Program-made: the position numbers and the translations under genes
Notes under the pieces: model-generated
Databases searched by the model: none
What the model saw: the letters and a program-made list of their open reading frames with translations, nothing else
What the model was told of the DNA's origin: nothing
In this document: positions 1 to 8,838 of the stretch, in pieces
Layout of the letters: every line of letters starts with the position of its first letter
Position numbering within the stretch: position 1 is the stretch's first letter
Assembly (NCBI GenBank): GCA_963795775.1
Contig: CAWCJL010000003.1
Span: forward strand, 558,001 to 622,000
Direction: 5' to 3'
Length of the DNA: 64,000 nucleotides
DNA from: CAWCJL01 sp963795775
Lineage (GTDB): Bacteria > Acidobacteriota > Terriglobia > Terriglobales > Acidobacteriaceae

Positions 1-577
1 CGCCGGTGACCGGGTTGTAATTGTTCAGCAGCGGAAAGATCTCGGTGTCTTCATGCGTCGCGGCGATCACATGCCGCACCTTGTTTTCCGGGTCCACGCC
101 ATGCACCGTGCCGTTCGGATCGACGACGCGATACGTGTGCGCCGGGGCCTCGGTGGTCACCGCTCCCAGCAGGGTGCCGGCCGCATCGGTCACGTGCAGC
201 CAGACCGGAAATAGCATGTCTAGCTGATGAATGTGCGCTTTCAACGAAGAGTAGCTGGCCGCGTCATCATCGACGTAGTACGCGGCGCGCAGACTTTCGC
301 CCGTATTCAGGGGAATCTCGGACGGCTTGCGGCTGGTCTTGCGGCGCGCCGCCCTGCCTCCAGCCCGGCTGCGCAGATCGCTGACCTGGCGCTGGTTCAG
401 TGCGCGGTAGTTGCGCTTCTGCTGCGGTAACAGCAACTCGGGAAGCTGCTCGCGGTGAATCACGTTCAGGAAAAATGCGATCAGCAGCAGGGTGGACACC
501 ACCGCCACCACGTCCAGTACGCGGCGGAGGCGCTTCCAGCGTTTGCGCTGCGGATCATAGAAGATCTGGCGGTTCAT
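1..577 (-). CDS. N-terminal part of a membrane-anchored polysaccharide deacetylase/glycosyltransferase-type protein, cut by the window edge
   Basis: The frame is open from the ATG at 575-577 to base 1, so only about 192 residues are visible. The N-terminus is a basic tail (MNRQIFYDPQRKRWKR) followed by one hydrophobic segment at about residues 20-40, which fits a signal anchor. The stretch around residues 92-125, including LRAAYYVDDDAASYSSL and FPVWLHV, resembles the start of the long GH18-NodB-GT2 fusion proteins I know from Acidobacteria, which act on surface polysaccharide. The catalytic domains lie outside the window, so the family call is inference. It is divergent from the next gene, with about 60 bases between the two starts that must hold both promoters. 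Confidence 0.6.
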   Translation of the reverse strand, partial: MNRQIFYDPQRKRWKRLRRVLDVVAVVSTLLLIAFFLNVIHREQLPELLLPQQKRNYRALNQRQVSDLRSRAGGRAARRKTSRKPSEIPLNTGESLRAAYYVDDDAASYSSLKAHIHQLDMLFPVWLHVTDAAGTLLGAVTTEAPAHTYRVVDPNGTVHGVDPENKVRHVIAATHEDTEIFPLLNNYNPVTG

Positions 578-637
578 CGTCTCCCAAAGCTTACAGCACT
601 GGCCGACTCGCAGCGGCGATGGCTATCATCCAGAAGC

Positions 638-2050
638 ATGCACCGCCGCACCCTTCTTTGGACTGCAGTCGCCTTGCTTCTGGGAGCCGCTCTGCGCCTG
701 TGGTTCATGCACCACTACGACTTCATCAATGGCGACGGGCTGATCTACGGCGACATCGCGAAGAACTGGCTACTGCATGGGGTGTACGGGCGCTCCAGCG
801 GCGCGCAGATCGCGCCCACGCTCATCCGGCTTCCCGGCTATCCGCTCTTCCTGGCAGCGTGCTTCCGCCTCTTCGGCATGGAGCACTACCGCGCGGTGCT
901 GTACTTCCAGGTTGCGATCGATCTCTTCTCCTGTCTGGTGGTCTATACCGTGGTGCGGGATTTCTGCTCCGAGAAGGCCGCACTCATCGCGCTGTGGCTG
1001 GCAGCGCTCTGCCCATTTACCGCCAACTTCGCAGCCGCGCCGCTTACGGAAACGCTGTCCATCCTGTGCGTCGCGCTGGCGCTGCTGGCGCTTAGCCGGC
1101 TGCTGCTCCGTCCGGCGTGGCCGTGGGTATGCCTGCTCGCCTTCAGTTGGAGCTACGCCACACTCCTGCGCCCGGATGGCGCGCTCCTGGGAGCCGCCTG
1201 CTTCCTGGCGCTGGTGCTCTTTGGCAACCGCGCATACTTCGGGCACCCACCGCTGGGCCGCAGGCGCGCGCTGCGCTACGCCGTGATCGCGGGCGTGCTG
1301 TCGCTGATCCCATTTGTCCCCTGGACGGTGCGCAACTGGCGCGTCTTTCACCTGTTTGAGTCGCTCGCTCCGCGGTACGCCACCGATCCCGGTGAGTTTA
1401 CCTCGCCCGGTTTTCAGAAGTGGATGAAGACCTGGGCGGTCGAGTTCACATCGACGTATGAAATCTACTGGAACGTCAATTCGGACCGGCTCGACATCGC
1501 ATCGCTGCCGCCAAGGGCCTTCGACTCGCCCGCGCAGTACCGCGCGACCAAGGCGCTGTTCGATGCGTACAACGTCGACAACTCTTTGACGCCGGAGCTC
1601 GACGCACGCTTTGCCGCGCTCGCAGCGGAGCGCGCACACACCCATCCCCTGCGCACCTACTTGGAACTGCCGTTATTGCGTGTGTTGGACATGTGGCTGC
1701 GTCCGCGGACGGAGATGCTGAACTTCGAGTTGCGCTGGTGGCAATACTCGCAGCACCACCAGGAAACGGAGCAGACCACGGCGTACGCCGCGCTGAACCT
1801 CTTCTACATCCTGCTCGCGCTGGTAGGGCTTTTTCGGTGGCGCGGCCGGGGCGATCTGCTGCTGGCCGCAATGGTCGGCTATGTACTTTTGCGAAGCCTG
1901 CTACTCGCGACCATCGAGGCGCCGGAAGCACGCTACACAATCGAGGCGTTCCCCATCTTCTTCGTGCTGGGCGGCGCTGCCTTTTGTGGGCGCCGGGCCA
2001 TCCCGCTTACTTCCGGACGACCTGAACGCCCGGTTTCGTCTTTATCTTGA
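638..2050 (+). CDS. Membrane glycosyltransferase of the GT39/ArnT-like (PMT) type
   Basis: A 470-residue polytopic membrane protein with about ten hydrophobic segments. After the first segment comes an acidic periplasmic loop (HYDFINGDGLIYGDIA, residues about 28-43) typical of the catalytic Asp region of GT39/ArnT/PMT enzymes, which move sugars from polyprenyl-phosphate donors to envelope acceptors. The ATG at 638 is chosen because it begins a basic residue/hydrophobic signal-anchor pattern (MHRRTLLWTAVALLLG). The frame is open upstream to 455, but that part reads through the divergent start of the neighbour. The 3' end overlaps the converging LolA-like gene by 44 bases. The acceptor substrate cannot be read from the sequence. 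Confidence 0.75.
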   Translation: MHRRTLLWTAVALLLGAALRLWFMHHYDFINGDGLIYGDIAKNWLLHGVYGRSSGAQIAPTLIRLPGYPLFLAACFRLFGMEHYRAVLYFQVAIDLFSCLVVYTVVRDFCSEKAALIALWLAALCPFTANFAAAPLTETLSILCVALALLALSRLLLRPAWPWVCLLAFSWSYATLLRPDGALLGAACFLALVLFGNRAYFGHPPLGRRRALRYAVIAGVLSLIPFVPWTVRNWRVFHLFESLAPRYATDPGEFTSPGFQKWMKTWAVEFTSTYEIYWNVNSDRLDIASLPPRAFDSPAQYRATKALFDAYNVDNSLTPELDARFAALAAERAHTHPLRTYLELPLLRVLDMWLRPRTEMLNFELRWWQYSQHHQETEQTTAYAALNLFYILLALVGLFRWRGRGDLLLAAMVGYVLLRSLLLATIEAPEARYTIEAFPIFFVLGGAAFCGRRAIPLTSGRPERPVSSLS

Positions 2051-2723
2051 AGACGTCCGGATCGATTTTGGTGTTATAGCGGATATTCGAATAGGTGGCG
2101 GTCCGGCTATCACCGCCCGGCTCCTGGAAGAGCTGCTTCATGCTGATGGCACGCGCCGGATCGACCCAGATGGTCACCTGACTGAACATGTCGGCCACAC
2201 TCTTTTCTTTCGGCTTCAGTTCCAACTTGGCCGTCTGCGCGCCGCCGACCGCTTCCATGCCGGCGCAATTCACCTGCCAGTTCGCTTCCAGGCTCTTGCC
2301 ACTGCCGCCGAAGCCGAGCGTCAGGAAGCTCTCATATTGCGCGCGGTTGTTGCCCGCACGGAAAATGGTTTCCTGGTTGATCTCCGGCTGGTAAAAATCC
2401 AGCTCGCCGCCGGTGTAGGTAATCGTCTTGGGGCTGTTTTGCCCGTTCTGCTGCTTGATGTACGCGGCCATGGCCGTCGCGTCGCCATGCCGGTCAAAGT
2501 ACATTGTCCCGGTCTGGATGTCGTGCTCGCCCGGAAGCACGGCCTGCACCTGGTCCCAGGAGAAATCTGCCTGCGCACTCTGGAACTTCGCAGCCCCGGC
2601 ATCCATCTGCCGCAGCACCTTATTGGTGTCGCAAGCCTGCGCGGAAGCCACCTGTCCTGCCGTCCCCATGGCCAGTGCCGCCGCGACCCCGAAAATCCAA
2701 TGCCTCTGCATGTGCGGTTTCAT
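2007..2723 (-). CDS. LolA-like outer-membrane lipoprotein-sorting protein
   Basis: A 238-residue exported protein. The N-terminus carries a signal peptide (about residues 4-29, ending ...GQVASAQA). The mature part has the layout of the LolA/LolB-like fold: an amphipathic start that counts substrate (VLRQMDAGAAKFQSAQADF), a run of beta strands, and the late strand pair TIWVDPARAISMKQLF that is typical of DUF4292/LolA-like proteins. Such proteins bind acyl chains or lipoproteins in the periplasm. The alternative start is the ATG four codons later (MQRHWIF). It is followed by a small membrane gene on the same strand. The exact ligand is unknown. Confidence 0.7.
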   Translation of the reverse strand: MKPHMQRHWIFGVAAALAMGTAGQVASAQACDTNKVLRQMDAGAAKFQSAQADFSWDQVQAVLPGEHDIQTGTMYFDRHGDATAMAAYIKQQNGQNSPKTITYTGGELDFYQPEINQETIFRAGNNRAQYESFLTLGFGGSGKSLEANWQVNCAGMEAVGGAQTAKLELKPKEKSVADMFSQVTIWVDPARAISMKQLFQEPGGDSRTATYSNIRYNTKIDPDVFKIKTKPGVQVVRK

Positions 2724-2780
2724 CCTCCCGAAGCCACCTCCAGTGAGATGTTGGAAACGCGGCTTCGGCTCAGAAAAGCC

Positions 2781-3143
2781 TCAGCGGCTGGCCCATACCT
2801 TGTAGGAAGTCACCTTGCCGCTGGCGTCCTTGATGGCCTGCCAGCGCTCCACTTCCACCGGCCCAGCCAACGGAGCAATGCTCGCCTTCAGCTCGGCCCG
2901 GAGCTTGTCCGTATTGTGCGTATCGGGAATCTGGTCCGCCGCCACTTCGAATGTAAACGCGCTTCCCTTGCCCGCATGCACCAGCACCTCGCGCCCGACG
3001 ACCGGATGCTCCTCCGGCCGATCATGAAAATTGATCACGTGGGGCGCGATAAACAGGAAGAGCAGAATCAGCGTGACCATCACGTCATAGTGAAAGCTTC
3101 CCCGCTCATAGGTCCAGAACAGATACCGCTTCAGCAACTTCAC
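2781..3143 (-). CDS. Small single-pass membrane protein of unknown function, coupled to serS
   Basis: A 120-residue protein with a GTG start inside a GTGA overlap with the serS stop codon, so it is probably translationally coupled. A basic N-terminus (MKLLKRYLFWTYERG) is followed by one strong hydrophobic segment at about residues 20-36 (VMVTLILLFLFIAPHVI). The remaining 80 residues are predicted to lie outside the membrane, with a conserved-looking HDRPEEHPVVGREVLVHAG stretch. I recognise similar small proteins next to serS in Acidobacteria but know no function for them. No catalytic motif is visible. Confidence 0.7.
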   Translation of the reverse strand: MKLLKRYLFWTYERGSFHYDVMVTLILLFLFIAPHVINFHDRPEEHPVVGREVLVHAGKGSAFTFEVAADQIPDTHNTDKLRAELKASIAPLAGPVEVERWQAIKDASGKVTSYKVWASR

Positions 3144-4486
3144 GCCTTCTCCTTCACTTCCGCCGCTACGGGCTTGCGAGCACGAATCGTGGTCTCGCCG
3201 CTCATGTAGGGCACCAGCACATCCGGCACCTTTACCGACCCGTCAGCCTGCTGATAGCTTTCCAGGATCGCGAGCCAGGTACGCCCGATCGCCAGCCCGC
3301 TCCCGTTCAGCGTGTGCACCAGTTCCGTCTTGTTCTTTCCTTGAGGGCGGTATCGGATATTGGCGCGCCGCGCCTGGAACGCCTCGAAGTTCGAGCACGA
3401 GGATATCTCGCGATACAGCCCTTGCCCCGGGAGCCATACCTCGAGATCATAGGTCTTCGCGGCGGCGAACCCCATGTCGCCGGTGCACAACAGCATCCGG
3501 CGGTATGGCAGGTTCAGCCTTTCCAGCACCGTCTCGGCATCGCGCGTCAGCCGCTCATGTTCGGCTTCCGATTCGTCCGGCCGCACAAATTTCACCAGCT
3601 CCACCTTCTGGAACTGATGCTGTCGGATGATGCCGCGCACGTCCTTGCCATAGGAGCCGGCTTCGGAACGGAAGCACGGGGTCCATGCGGTGAGCGCCAT
3701 TGGCAGGTCGGCCGCATCGAGCACCTCATCCCGGAACAGGTTGGTCAGCGGCACCTCGGCGGTGGGGATCAGCCAGTGATCGTTGTCGCGGTACTCGCCC
3801 GGACGAAACCCCTCGCCGTCCTCGCAGCGAAACAGGTCCTCGGCAAACTTGGGCAGTTGCCCGGTGCCGTAGAGCGATTTGCTGTTCACCATCACCGGCG
3901 GCAGCACCTCGCGGTAGCCATGCTGGCGGGTATGGAGGTCGAGCATGAAATTAGCCAGGGCTCGCTCCAGCCGTGCGCCGTCGTCCCAGTACACAGCGAA
4001 GCGCGCACCGGAAAGCTTGGCTGCCCGCTGGAGATCGAGGATGCCCAACTCCGCGCCGAGCTCCCAGTGCGGCTTCGGCGTGAAATCGAATTGCGGCTTT
4101 GTGCCCCAGGTCTTGACCTCGATGTTGTCCCGCTCCGAGGTGCCCACCGGAACGCTGTCCTGCGGCAGGTTGGGAATGCTCTCTAACAGTTTGCGCATCT
4201 CTCGATCCGCAATCTCTGTTCCTGTTTCTGCGCCCTGTTCCTCAGCCTTAAGCAGCCGGATGTCTTCCACCAATTGCGCTGTATCTACTCCGGTCCGCTT
4301 CGCTCGTCCGACTTCCTCGCTCAGTTGCTTGCGACGGGCTCTCAGAGTTTCAAGCTCGGTTATGTTCTGGCGCCGACGGCGATCGAACGCTTCGAAGCTA
4401 TCCAGCGGGGCAGCATTCATGCCGCGGGCGCGCAGTTTCTCCTCCACGAGCGGCAGGTTCGCCCGCACAAATTGCAGATCAAGCAT
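3140..4486 (-). CDS. serS: Seryl-tRNA synthetase
   Basis: A 448-residue class II aminoacyl-tRNA synthetase that charges tRNA-Ser (and tRNA-Sec where present) with serine in the cytosol. The N-terminus (residues about 1-105) is the long antiparallel coiled coil that grips the tRNA extra arm. Class II motif 2 is present around FRSEAGSYGKDVRGIIR and motif 3 as GSGLAIGRTWLAILESYQ near the C-terminus. Length is normal for the family. The downstream membrane gene begins within the stop codon (GTGA), so the two form a transcription unit. Confidence 0.97.
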   Translation of the reverse strand: MLDLQFVRANLPLVEEKLRARGMNAAPLDSFEAFDRRRRQNITELETLRARRKQLSEEVGRAKRTGVDTAQLVEDIRLLKAEEQGAETGTEIADREMRKLLESIPNLPQDSVPVGTSERDNIEVKTWGTKPQFDFTPKPHWELGAELGILDLQRAAKLSGARFAVYWDDGARLERALANFMLDLHTRQHGYREVLPPVMVNSKSLYGTGQLPKFAEDLFRCEDGEGFRPGEYRDNDHWLIPTAEVPLTNLFRDEVLDAADLPMALTAWTPCFRSEAGSYGKDVRGIIRQHQFQKVELVKFVRPDESEAEHERLTRDAETVLERLNLPYRRMLLCTGDMGFAAAKTYDLEVWLPGQGLYREISSCSNFEAFQARRANIRYRPQGKNKTELVHTLNGSGLAIGRTWLAILESYQQADGSVKVPDVLVPYMSGETTIRARKPVAAEVKEKA

Positions 4487-4545
4487 AGATGTCGATTTCT
4501 TGAGGAATGTAAGGGATTTCGTAGATTCGAGCGATGATGAACATC

Positions 4546-4824
4546 TTATCTGGTGCGCTGCTCCTCAAGCCGCACCAACCGTTCTCCATGTTGGCCGATG
4601 AGCCCGAGCAGACCCTGCACATCGTTGTGGATCGTCCGATTCAGATCGTCAATGCGTGAACCTAATTTCTCGACCCTATCTTCCACACGCTCTATGCGCC
4701 TCTCCAGCCTGACCGAGTCATTGCGATTCAGAAGAATTCCGACCAGCGCAAGAACTGCCGGTATCGAAATCCCTGCCCAGAATTGCCATGCAGTAATCAT
4801 CCGCCTCCATTTTAACCTCTTCAA
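4546..4824 (-). CDS. Small membrane protein with a coiled coil
   Basis: A 92-residue protein. A hydrophobic segment at about residues 10-30 (TAWQFWAGISIPAVLALVGI) is followed by a heptad-patterned charged helix (LERRIERVEDRVEKLGSRI) that should form a coiled coil, and the C-terminus is basic. The start is supported by an AGAGG ribosome site six bases upstream of the ATG. It lies just upstream of serS on the same strand and is divergent from the phosphatase gene. No homologous function is recognised; a membrane-anchored multimer is the most that can be inferred. Confidence 0.65.
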   Translation of the reverse strand: MKRLKWRRMITAWQFWAGISIPAVLALVGILLNRNDSVRLERRIERVEDRVEKLGSRIDDLNRTIHNDVQGLLGLIGQHGERLVRLEEQRTR

Positions 4825-4859
4825 ATCCGCCTACCCGCCTCTGCGATACTGGAACCGAC

Positions 4860-7184
4860 ATGCGCTCTGCCTTCCAGCGTCTTCTCTCCCTCTCGCTTGC
4901 CGGGCTGCTGGTTCTCGCTTCCGCGCCCTCGGCGCCGGCCAGCGCCTATGACGCCCATCCCAAACTGGTTGTGATCGTAGTAATCGACCAGTTTCGCGAA
5001 GACTACCTGGAGCGCTACCGCGCCGACCTGAAGGCAAAGCGCGGCTTCCGGCTCTTTCTCGACCAGGGCGCCTACTTCCCCGATTGCTACTACGACTACG
5101 CCAACACCAAGACCGCTCCCGGCCACGCCACGCTGGGCACTGGCGCCTATACCGACGGCCACGGCATCAGCAGCAACGAGTGGTGGGACCTGGACCGCAG
5201 CAAAGACCACCCCGTCAGCTCGGTGGAAGACGAACGCTACCGCACCGTGGGCCTGCTGCGGGCGGCAGAGGTCAGCATCGGCGCTTCTCCCCGTAATGAG
5301 CGCGCCTCCACCGTGGGCGACGAGCTCCGCCTGGCCACCGGCGGCCTGTCGCGCGTCTACGGTGTCTCGCTGAAAGATCGCGCTGCTATCCTCCCCGCCG
5401 GCGCCACGGCCAACGGCGCCTTCTGGATCGATCCCGGCACCGGCGCCTTCATCACTTCCACCTTCTACATGAATGTACTGCCGGCCTGGGCCACGGCCTT
5501 CAACGCCAGCAACCGCGCTCAGCGGGCGATGGACGAGGCGCAGGCCACCACCTCCGGCCACTTTTTTGAGCAGGTAGGCCCGACCCCGGCGGCCAACAGC
5601 TATGAACTGGACTTCGCTCGCGCGCTGATCACGGGGGAGCAACTCGGGCACCACAGCACCACCGACCTGCTCACCGTCAGCCTGAGCGCGAATGACATCC
5701 TGGGCCACCGCGTCGGTCCCAATTCCCCCGAAGAGCGCCAGATGGTGATCGCTCTCGACACGCAGCTCGATGGCTTTTTCTCCTGGCTGGACACGCATGT
5801 GGAAGGCGGCCTCCAGAACGTATGGGTTGCGCTGTCCGCCGATCACGGGGTGGCGCCCACGCCCGTTGAAGCCGCTGCGCTCGGCCTGCCCGCCGCCACC
5901 TACAACATGGGCGCACTGACCGCGGCGCTGAACGACAGCATGAACGGGAAGTTCTCCCCAGGGGAAAAGGTCGAATACCTGCTGCCGCATCAGGATCTGC
6001 CCTACATCGCACTGAATCGGCCCGCCTTCGAGCGCGCCGGAATCAACGAGCAGGAGGCCGAAGACGCCGTACAGTCGGCGATTCCGGCGGCCATCGCTTC
6101 CCTGCCTGCCCAGCCCGCGATCCAGCCGCTGATGGCTCCGCCCACCGCCGCGGAACCCGCGGCACCGGCCAGCAGCCGCGCCCGGGGGCACGCAACTCAT
6201 CGCGGTGCCGAAACCCCAGCCCGCCGGAGAAGCACTGGTGCAGCGGGCCGTACCCCGGCGCCCACAGAGACGATTCCGGCCACCCCGCAGCCGCTTCAGC
6301 CCCCGGCCAGCAAGCTGCCGCCCCACCCCCTGGCTGTGCAGGTGTTTACCCGGCAACTGCTCGCCTCGGGCTCCCTGCCTCCGAGCGAATTCGGCGAGCT
6401 GATCGCGCACAGCTACAGCTCCAACGGCGGCTGGTACGTGATGGTGATCCCCGAGGCCTTTCAGATGGCCGGCACCGCCGCGGGCACGGGCACGAATCAC
6501 TTCTCGCCCTTTTCCTATGACCGACACGTGCCGCTGGGCTTCTACGGCCTCCCCTTTGCACCTGGCATCTACCACGGCCGTGTCGGGCCGGTAGACCTCG
6601 CGTCCACCTTTGCTGCGTTACTGGGCGTGAACCAGCCCTCGGCGGCCGTGGGACATATCCTCACGCAGGCCCTGCGCACCCCGGCAGAGATAGCCGCAGT
6701 CAATAGAAAGACGAAGGCCAAGCGCCGCGCGCCAGGCACAGAGGAGCCCGCAGCTACGCCCCCCGCCAGGCAGCCGGAGGGTACGGGCCCCTCCCCAGTG
6801 GCCACCCCGGAAGTACCCCCGCCCACGCTGCCGGCGCCCTCGGGCCCGACAGTCGCCCCGCCCCCGGGCGAAACAGCGCCCTCGACGCAACCCGCAAGGA
6901 ACGCCCGCCGCCTCCGGCCACGACTCCTCCGGAGACCAATCCGAACCCTGGCACTGCACCCACTACGGAGGGCCCCGCGACGGCACCGCCCGCTGCGCAG
7001 CCGGCAACGCCGCCCCAGACCACGCCACCGAAAACGACCGCACCCTCTACAACCGCCGCCCCGCAGCCCCAGGGAGGTACAGCACCGCAGTGAAGCCCGA
7101 CATGCGTGTCCAGTTCTGCGGCCTGGAGCTCCGCAACCCGGTCATCGCCGCGTCCGGCACCTTCGGCTACGGCATCGAGTTTGA
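4860..7184 (+). CDS. Exported alkaline-phosphatase-superfamily phosphodiesterase (PafA/PF01663 type) with a frame-disrupted Pro/Thr-rich tail
   Basis: A signal peptide occupies residues 1-29. The core has the type I phosphodiesterase/PafA layout: the first metal Asp in VVIVVIDQFR, the Thr nucleophile in NTKTAPGHATLGTGAYTDGH, and the later metal site ALSADHGVAPTP. These zinc enzymes cleave phosphate mono- or diesters in the periplasm. Residues about 415-490 and the C-terminus are Pro/Ala/Thr-rich linkers. From about base 6890 the uninterrupted frame becomes Arg-rich and runs 95 bases into pyrD, while the neighbouring frame continues as a Pro/Thr/Ala-rich tail and stops at 7091-7093, exactly overlapping the pyrD GTG start. 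I infer an indel near 6885-6905 and a real end at 7093. The stretch at 6180-6250 may hold another compensating pair of shifts. Confidence 0.85.
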   Translation: MRSAFQRLLSLSLAGLLVLASAPSAPASAYDAHPKLVVIVVIDQFREDYLERYRADLKAKRGFRLFLDQGAYFPDCYYDYANTKTAPGHATLGTGAYTDGHGISSNEWWDLDRSKDHPVSSVEDERYRTVGLLRAAEVSIGASPRNERASTVGDELRLATGGLSRVYGVSLKDRAAILPAGATANGAFWIDPGTGAFITSTFYMNVLPAWATAFNASNRAQRAMDEAQATTSGHFFEQVGPTPAANSYELDFARALITGEQLGHHSTTDLLTVSLSANDILGHRVGPNSPEERQMVIALDTQLDGFFSWLDTHVEGGLQNVWVALSADHGVAPTPVEAAALGLPAATYNMGALTAALNDSMNGKFSPGEKVEYLLPHQDLPYIALNRPAFERAGINEQEAEDAVQSAIPAAIASLPAQPAIQPLMAPPTAAEPAAPASSRARGHATHRGAETPARRRSTGAAGRTPAPTETIPATPQPLQPPASKLPPHPLAVQVFTRQLLASGSLPPSEFGELIAHSYSSNGGWYVMVIPEAFQMAGTAAGTGTNHFSPFSYDRHVPLGFYGLPFAPGIYHGRVGPVDLASTFAALLGVNQPSAAVGHILTQALRTPAEIAAVNRKTKAKRRAPGTEEPAATPPARQPEGTGPSPVATPEVPPPTLPAPSGPTVAPPPGETAPSTQPARNARRLRPRLLRRPIRTLALHPLRRAPRRHRPLRSRQRRPRPRHRKRPHPLQPPPRSPREVQHRSEARHACPVLRPGAPQPGHRRVRHLRLRHRV

Positions 7185-8010
7185 GGAAATCGTCGCGCTG
7201 GACCGGATCGGCGGGTTCGTCACTAAGGGCCTCTCACGCGAGCCCATGGCCGGCAATCCCGCCCCACGGATCATCGAGACGGCATCGGGCATGATGAACG
7301 CCATCGGTCTGCAGAACATGGGTGTCCCTGCCTTCATTCAGGAAAAGCTGCCGCTTCTGCGCCGCTATCCCGGGACGGCGTGCATCGCGAACGTATTCGG
7401 CTTCTCCATCCCGGACTACCTGGCCGTGATCGAGGCGCTGAACGACGCCGAGGGCCTCGCCGCCTACGAACTTAACGCCTCCTGCCCCAATACTCGGCAT
7501 GGCGGCCTCACCTTCGGCGCCGATCCTGAGCAGCTTGGCGCGCTGGTCTCTGCGGCCAGGGCGGTCAGTCGCCGCCCATTAGTTGTCAAGCTCTCCCCCA
7601 ATGTCACCTCCATTGCGGAGATCGCGCGCGTGGCCGAAGCCGCCGGCGCCGACGCGCTCTCGCTGGTAAACACATTTGTCGCGCTGGCCATCGACGTTGA
7701 AACCCGGCGTCCCCGCATTGCCAACGTCACCGGCGGCCTCTCCGGCCCGGCCATCAAGCCCATCGCTGTCCGCATGGTCTGGGAAGCCGCTCGCGCGGTC
7801 AGCATCCCTATCCTCGGGCTGGGCGGCATCGTCTCCGCCGAAGACGCGGTGGAGTTTCTTCTGGCCGGGGCCACCGCCGTCCAGGTCGGCACCGCGTCCT
7901 ATGCCGACCCGCGGGCCGCCGAGCGCATCGCCAGGGACCTGGAACGCTGGTGCGCGCGCCACGAAGTCGCCCGCGTCCGCGACCTCACCGGGGGGCTGCA
8001 ATTTCCCTGA
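7090..8010 (+). CDS. pyrD: Dihydroorotate dehydrogenase, class 1B-type catalytic subunit
   Basis: A 306-residue cytosolic FMN enzyme that oxidises dihydroorotate to orotate in pyrimidine synthesis. The active-site loop ELNASCPNTRHGG carries the Cys base typical of class 1 enzymes, and the FMN-binding motifs ILGLGGI and AVQVGTA are present. The GTG at 7090 is favoured as start because GGGAGG lies 12 bases upstream and because it overlaps a TGA (GTGA) of the upstream tail frame; the ATG at 7102 is the alternative. Class 1B enzymes usually pair with a PyrK electron-transfer subunit, which is not in this window. Confidence 0.93.
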   Translation: MKPDMRVQFCGLELRNPVIAASGTFGYGIEFEEIVALDRIGGFVTKGLSREPMAGNPAPRIIETASGMMNAIGLQNMGVPAFIQEKLPLLRRYPGTACIANVFGFSIPDYLAVIEALNDAEGLAAYELNASCPNTRHGGLTFGADPEQLGALVSAARAVSRRPLVVKLSPNVTSIAEIARVAEAAGADALSLVNTFVALAIDVETRRPRIANVTGGLSGPAIKPIAVRMVWEAARAVSIPILGLGGIVSAEDAVEFLLAGATAVQVGTASYADPRAAERIARDLERWCARHEVARVRDLTGGLQFP

Positions 8011-8073
8011 TGGCTGCGGGCTGCGTTCTGTTCGGTCGGCTTGGGCTCTGCAGTGATGGGAGGAATTGCTCGT

Positions 8074-8097
8074 CTTTCTGAGCGCAGCGAAGAATCC
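8074..8097. repeat. Dispersed repeat copy A
   Basis: The segment reads CTTTCTGAGCGCAGCGAAG followed by AATCC. It shares the core TGAGCG-AGCGAAG/GAG pattern with the copies at 14804, 40603 and 53569. It is intergenic, downstream of pyrD. I recall similar short dispersed elements in many draft bacterial genomes; the function is unknown. Confidence 0.5.
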
Positions 8098-8204
8098 AGA
8101 CGAAACTGGTTTCGATATTGCGCAGCAGGCAGCGCTGGCGGCCAAAGCAGCCGAGCTGTTATCCAAGCGTAGCGACGAGTTGCTTCTCCCGCCACCTCGC
8201 AGCC

Positions 8205-8240
8205 TCCAAAAAGCGAAAAGCCCCCATCCGAGGGCTTCTG
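8205..8240 (-). terminator. Intrinsic terminator of the zinc-finger membrane gene
   Basis: On the minus strand a stem AAGCCC / GGGCTT (bases 8218-8223 and 8232-8237) is followed by TT and then, after a short gap, a run of five T. It lies about 25 bases after the stop of the gene at 8263-8730. Confidence 0.65.
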
Positions 8241-8262
8241 CCTTAATACCATCGCAGCGTTG

Positions 8263-8730
8263 TCAGGCCACGCGCGATCCGCCGTCGCCGATCTCCTCCG
8301 GCAGACGTCCCCCGAAGTGCCGCGCTTCCCGCAGTGCAATATCGGTCAGAAACACCGGCGCGGGCGTTGCCACGGCAACCAGCAGCCAGCTCATCAACGA
8401 GATCAGAAGACCCAGCACGGCGGCTGCCTGCAGGCTCAGCACGATCGGTACCTGCCACAGATGCAGGGTCACCAGCGCCCAGTGCTGCAGGGGCTGGATG
8501 TGGTGGATGATGGCCAGAGCCAGGACGAAGACGGCAACCGAGATGGTGCTTAATCCGATGAGTGCCACATCGATGGTGCGATGAAGCCGTTGCCGCGAGC
8601 GGCAGTGCGCACATTCTGCGAGGTGTTCTTCGAAGTCAACGCGCATCGCCGGCGTGATGCCGGAGATGTCGTACCTCCAGCTCGATAGAATGTCGCCGAT
8701 CACCTGGTCGCTGCACTGTCTCATGCCCAT
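8263..8730 (-). CDS. Membrane protein with an N-terminal HxxxCxxC zinc-finger motif (anti-sigma-like)
   Basis: A 155-residue protein. Residues about 35-43 read HLAECAHCR, the H-x3-C-x2-C pattern of zf-HC2/ZAS anti-sigma domains, preceded by a short helical domain. Two hydrophobic segments follow (about residues 53-75 and 90-122), and the C-terminus is cytosolic and charged. ZAS proteins sequester ECF sigma factors, but no sigma-factor gene is adjacent, so a regulatory role is inference. It is followed by a terminator and is a single-gene unit. Confidence 0.65.
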   Translation of the reverse strand: MGMRQCSDQVIGDILSSWRYDISGITPAMRVDFEEHLAECAHCRSRQRLHRTIDVALIGLSTISVAVFVLALAIIHHIQPLQHWALVTLHLWQVPIVLSLQAAAVLGLLISLMSWLLVAVATPAPVFLTDIALREARHFGGRLPEEIGDGGSRVA

Positions 8731-8838
8731 AGTGTAACCCTATAGTAATAGTCGGATGCGGGCCAAATCGACCCCGATGGTGTCGTTCGGGTTTCCTCCG
8801 GATTTATCCCGGTTTTCTGGCCCGTGGCTGACAGATTT

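Noticed and set aside
1881..3209. 442-codon frame across the LolA-like and membrane genes on the plus strand
   Set aside because: It spans the 3' end of one gene and the antisense of two others; composition is Arg/His/Leu-rich without motifs.
4821..6575. 584-codon open frame antisense to the phosphatase
   Set aside because: It is the shadow of a GC-rich gene: Gly/Arg/Ala-rich, no ribosome site, and its partner strand has clear motifs.
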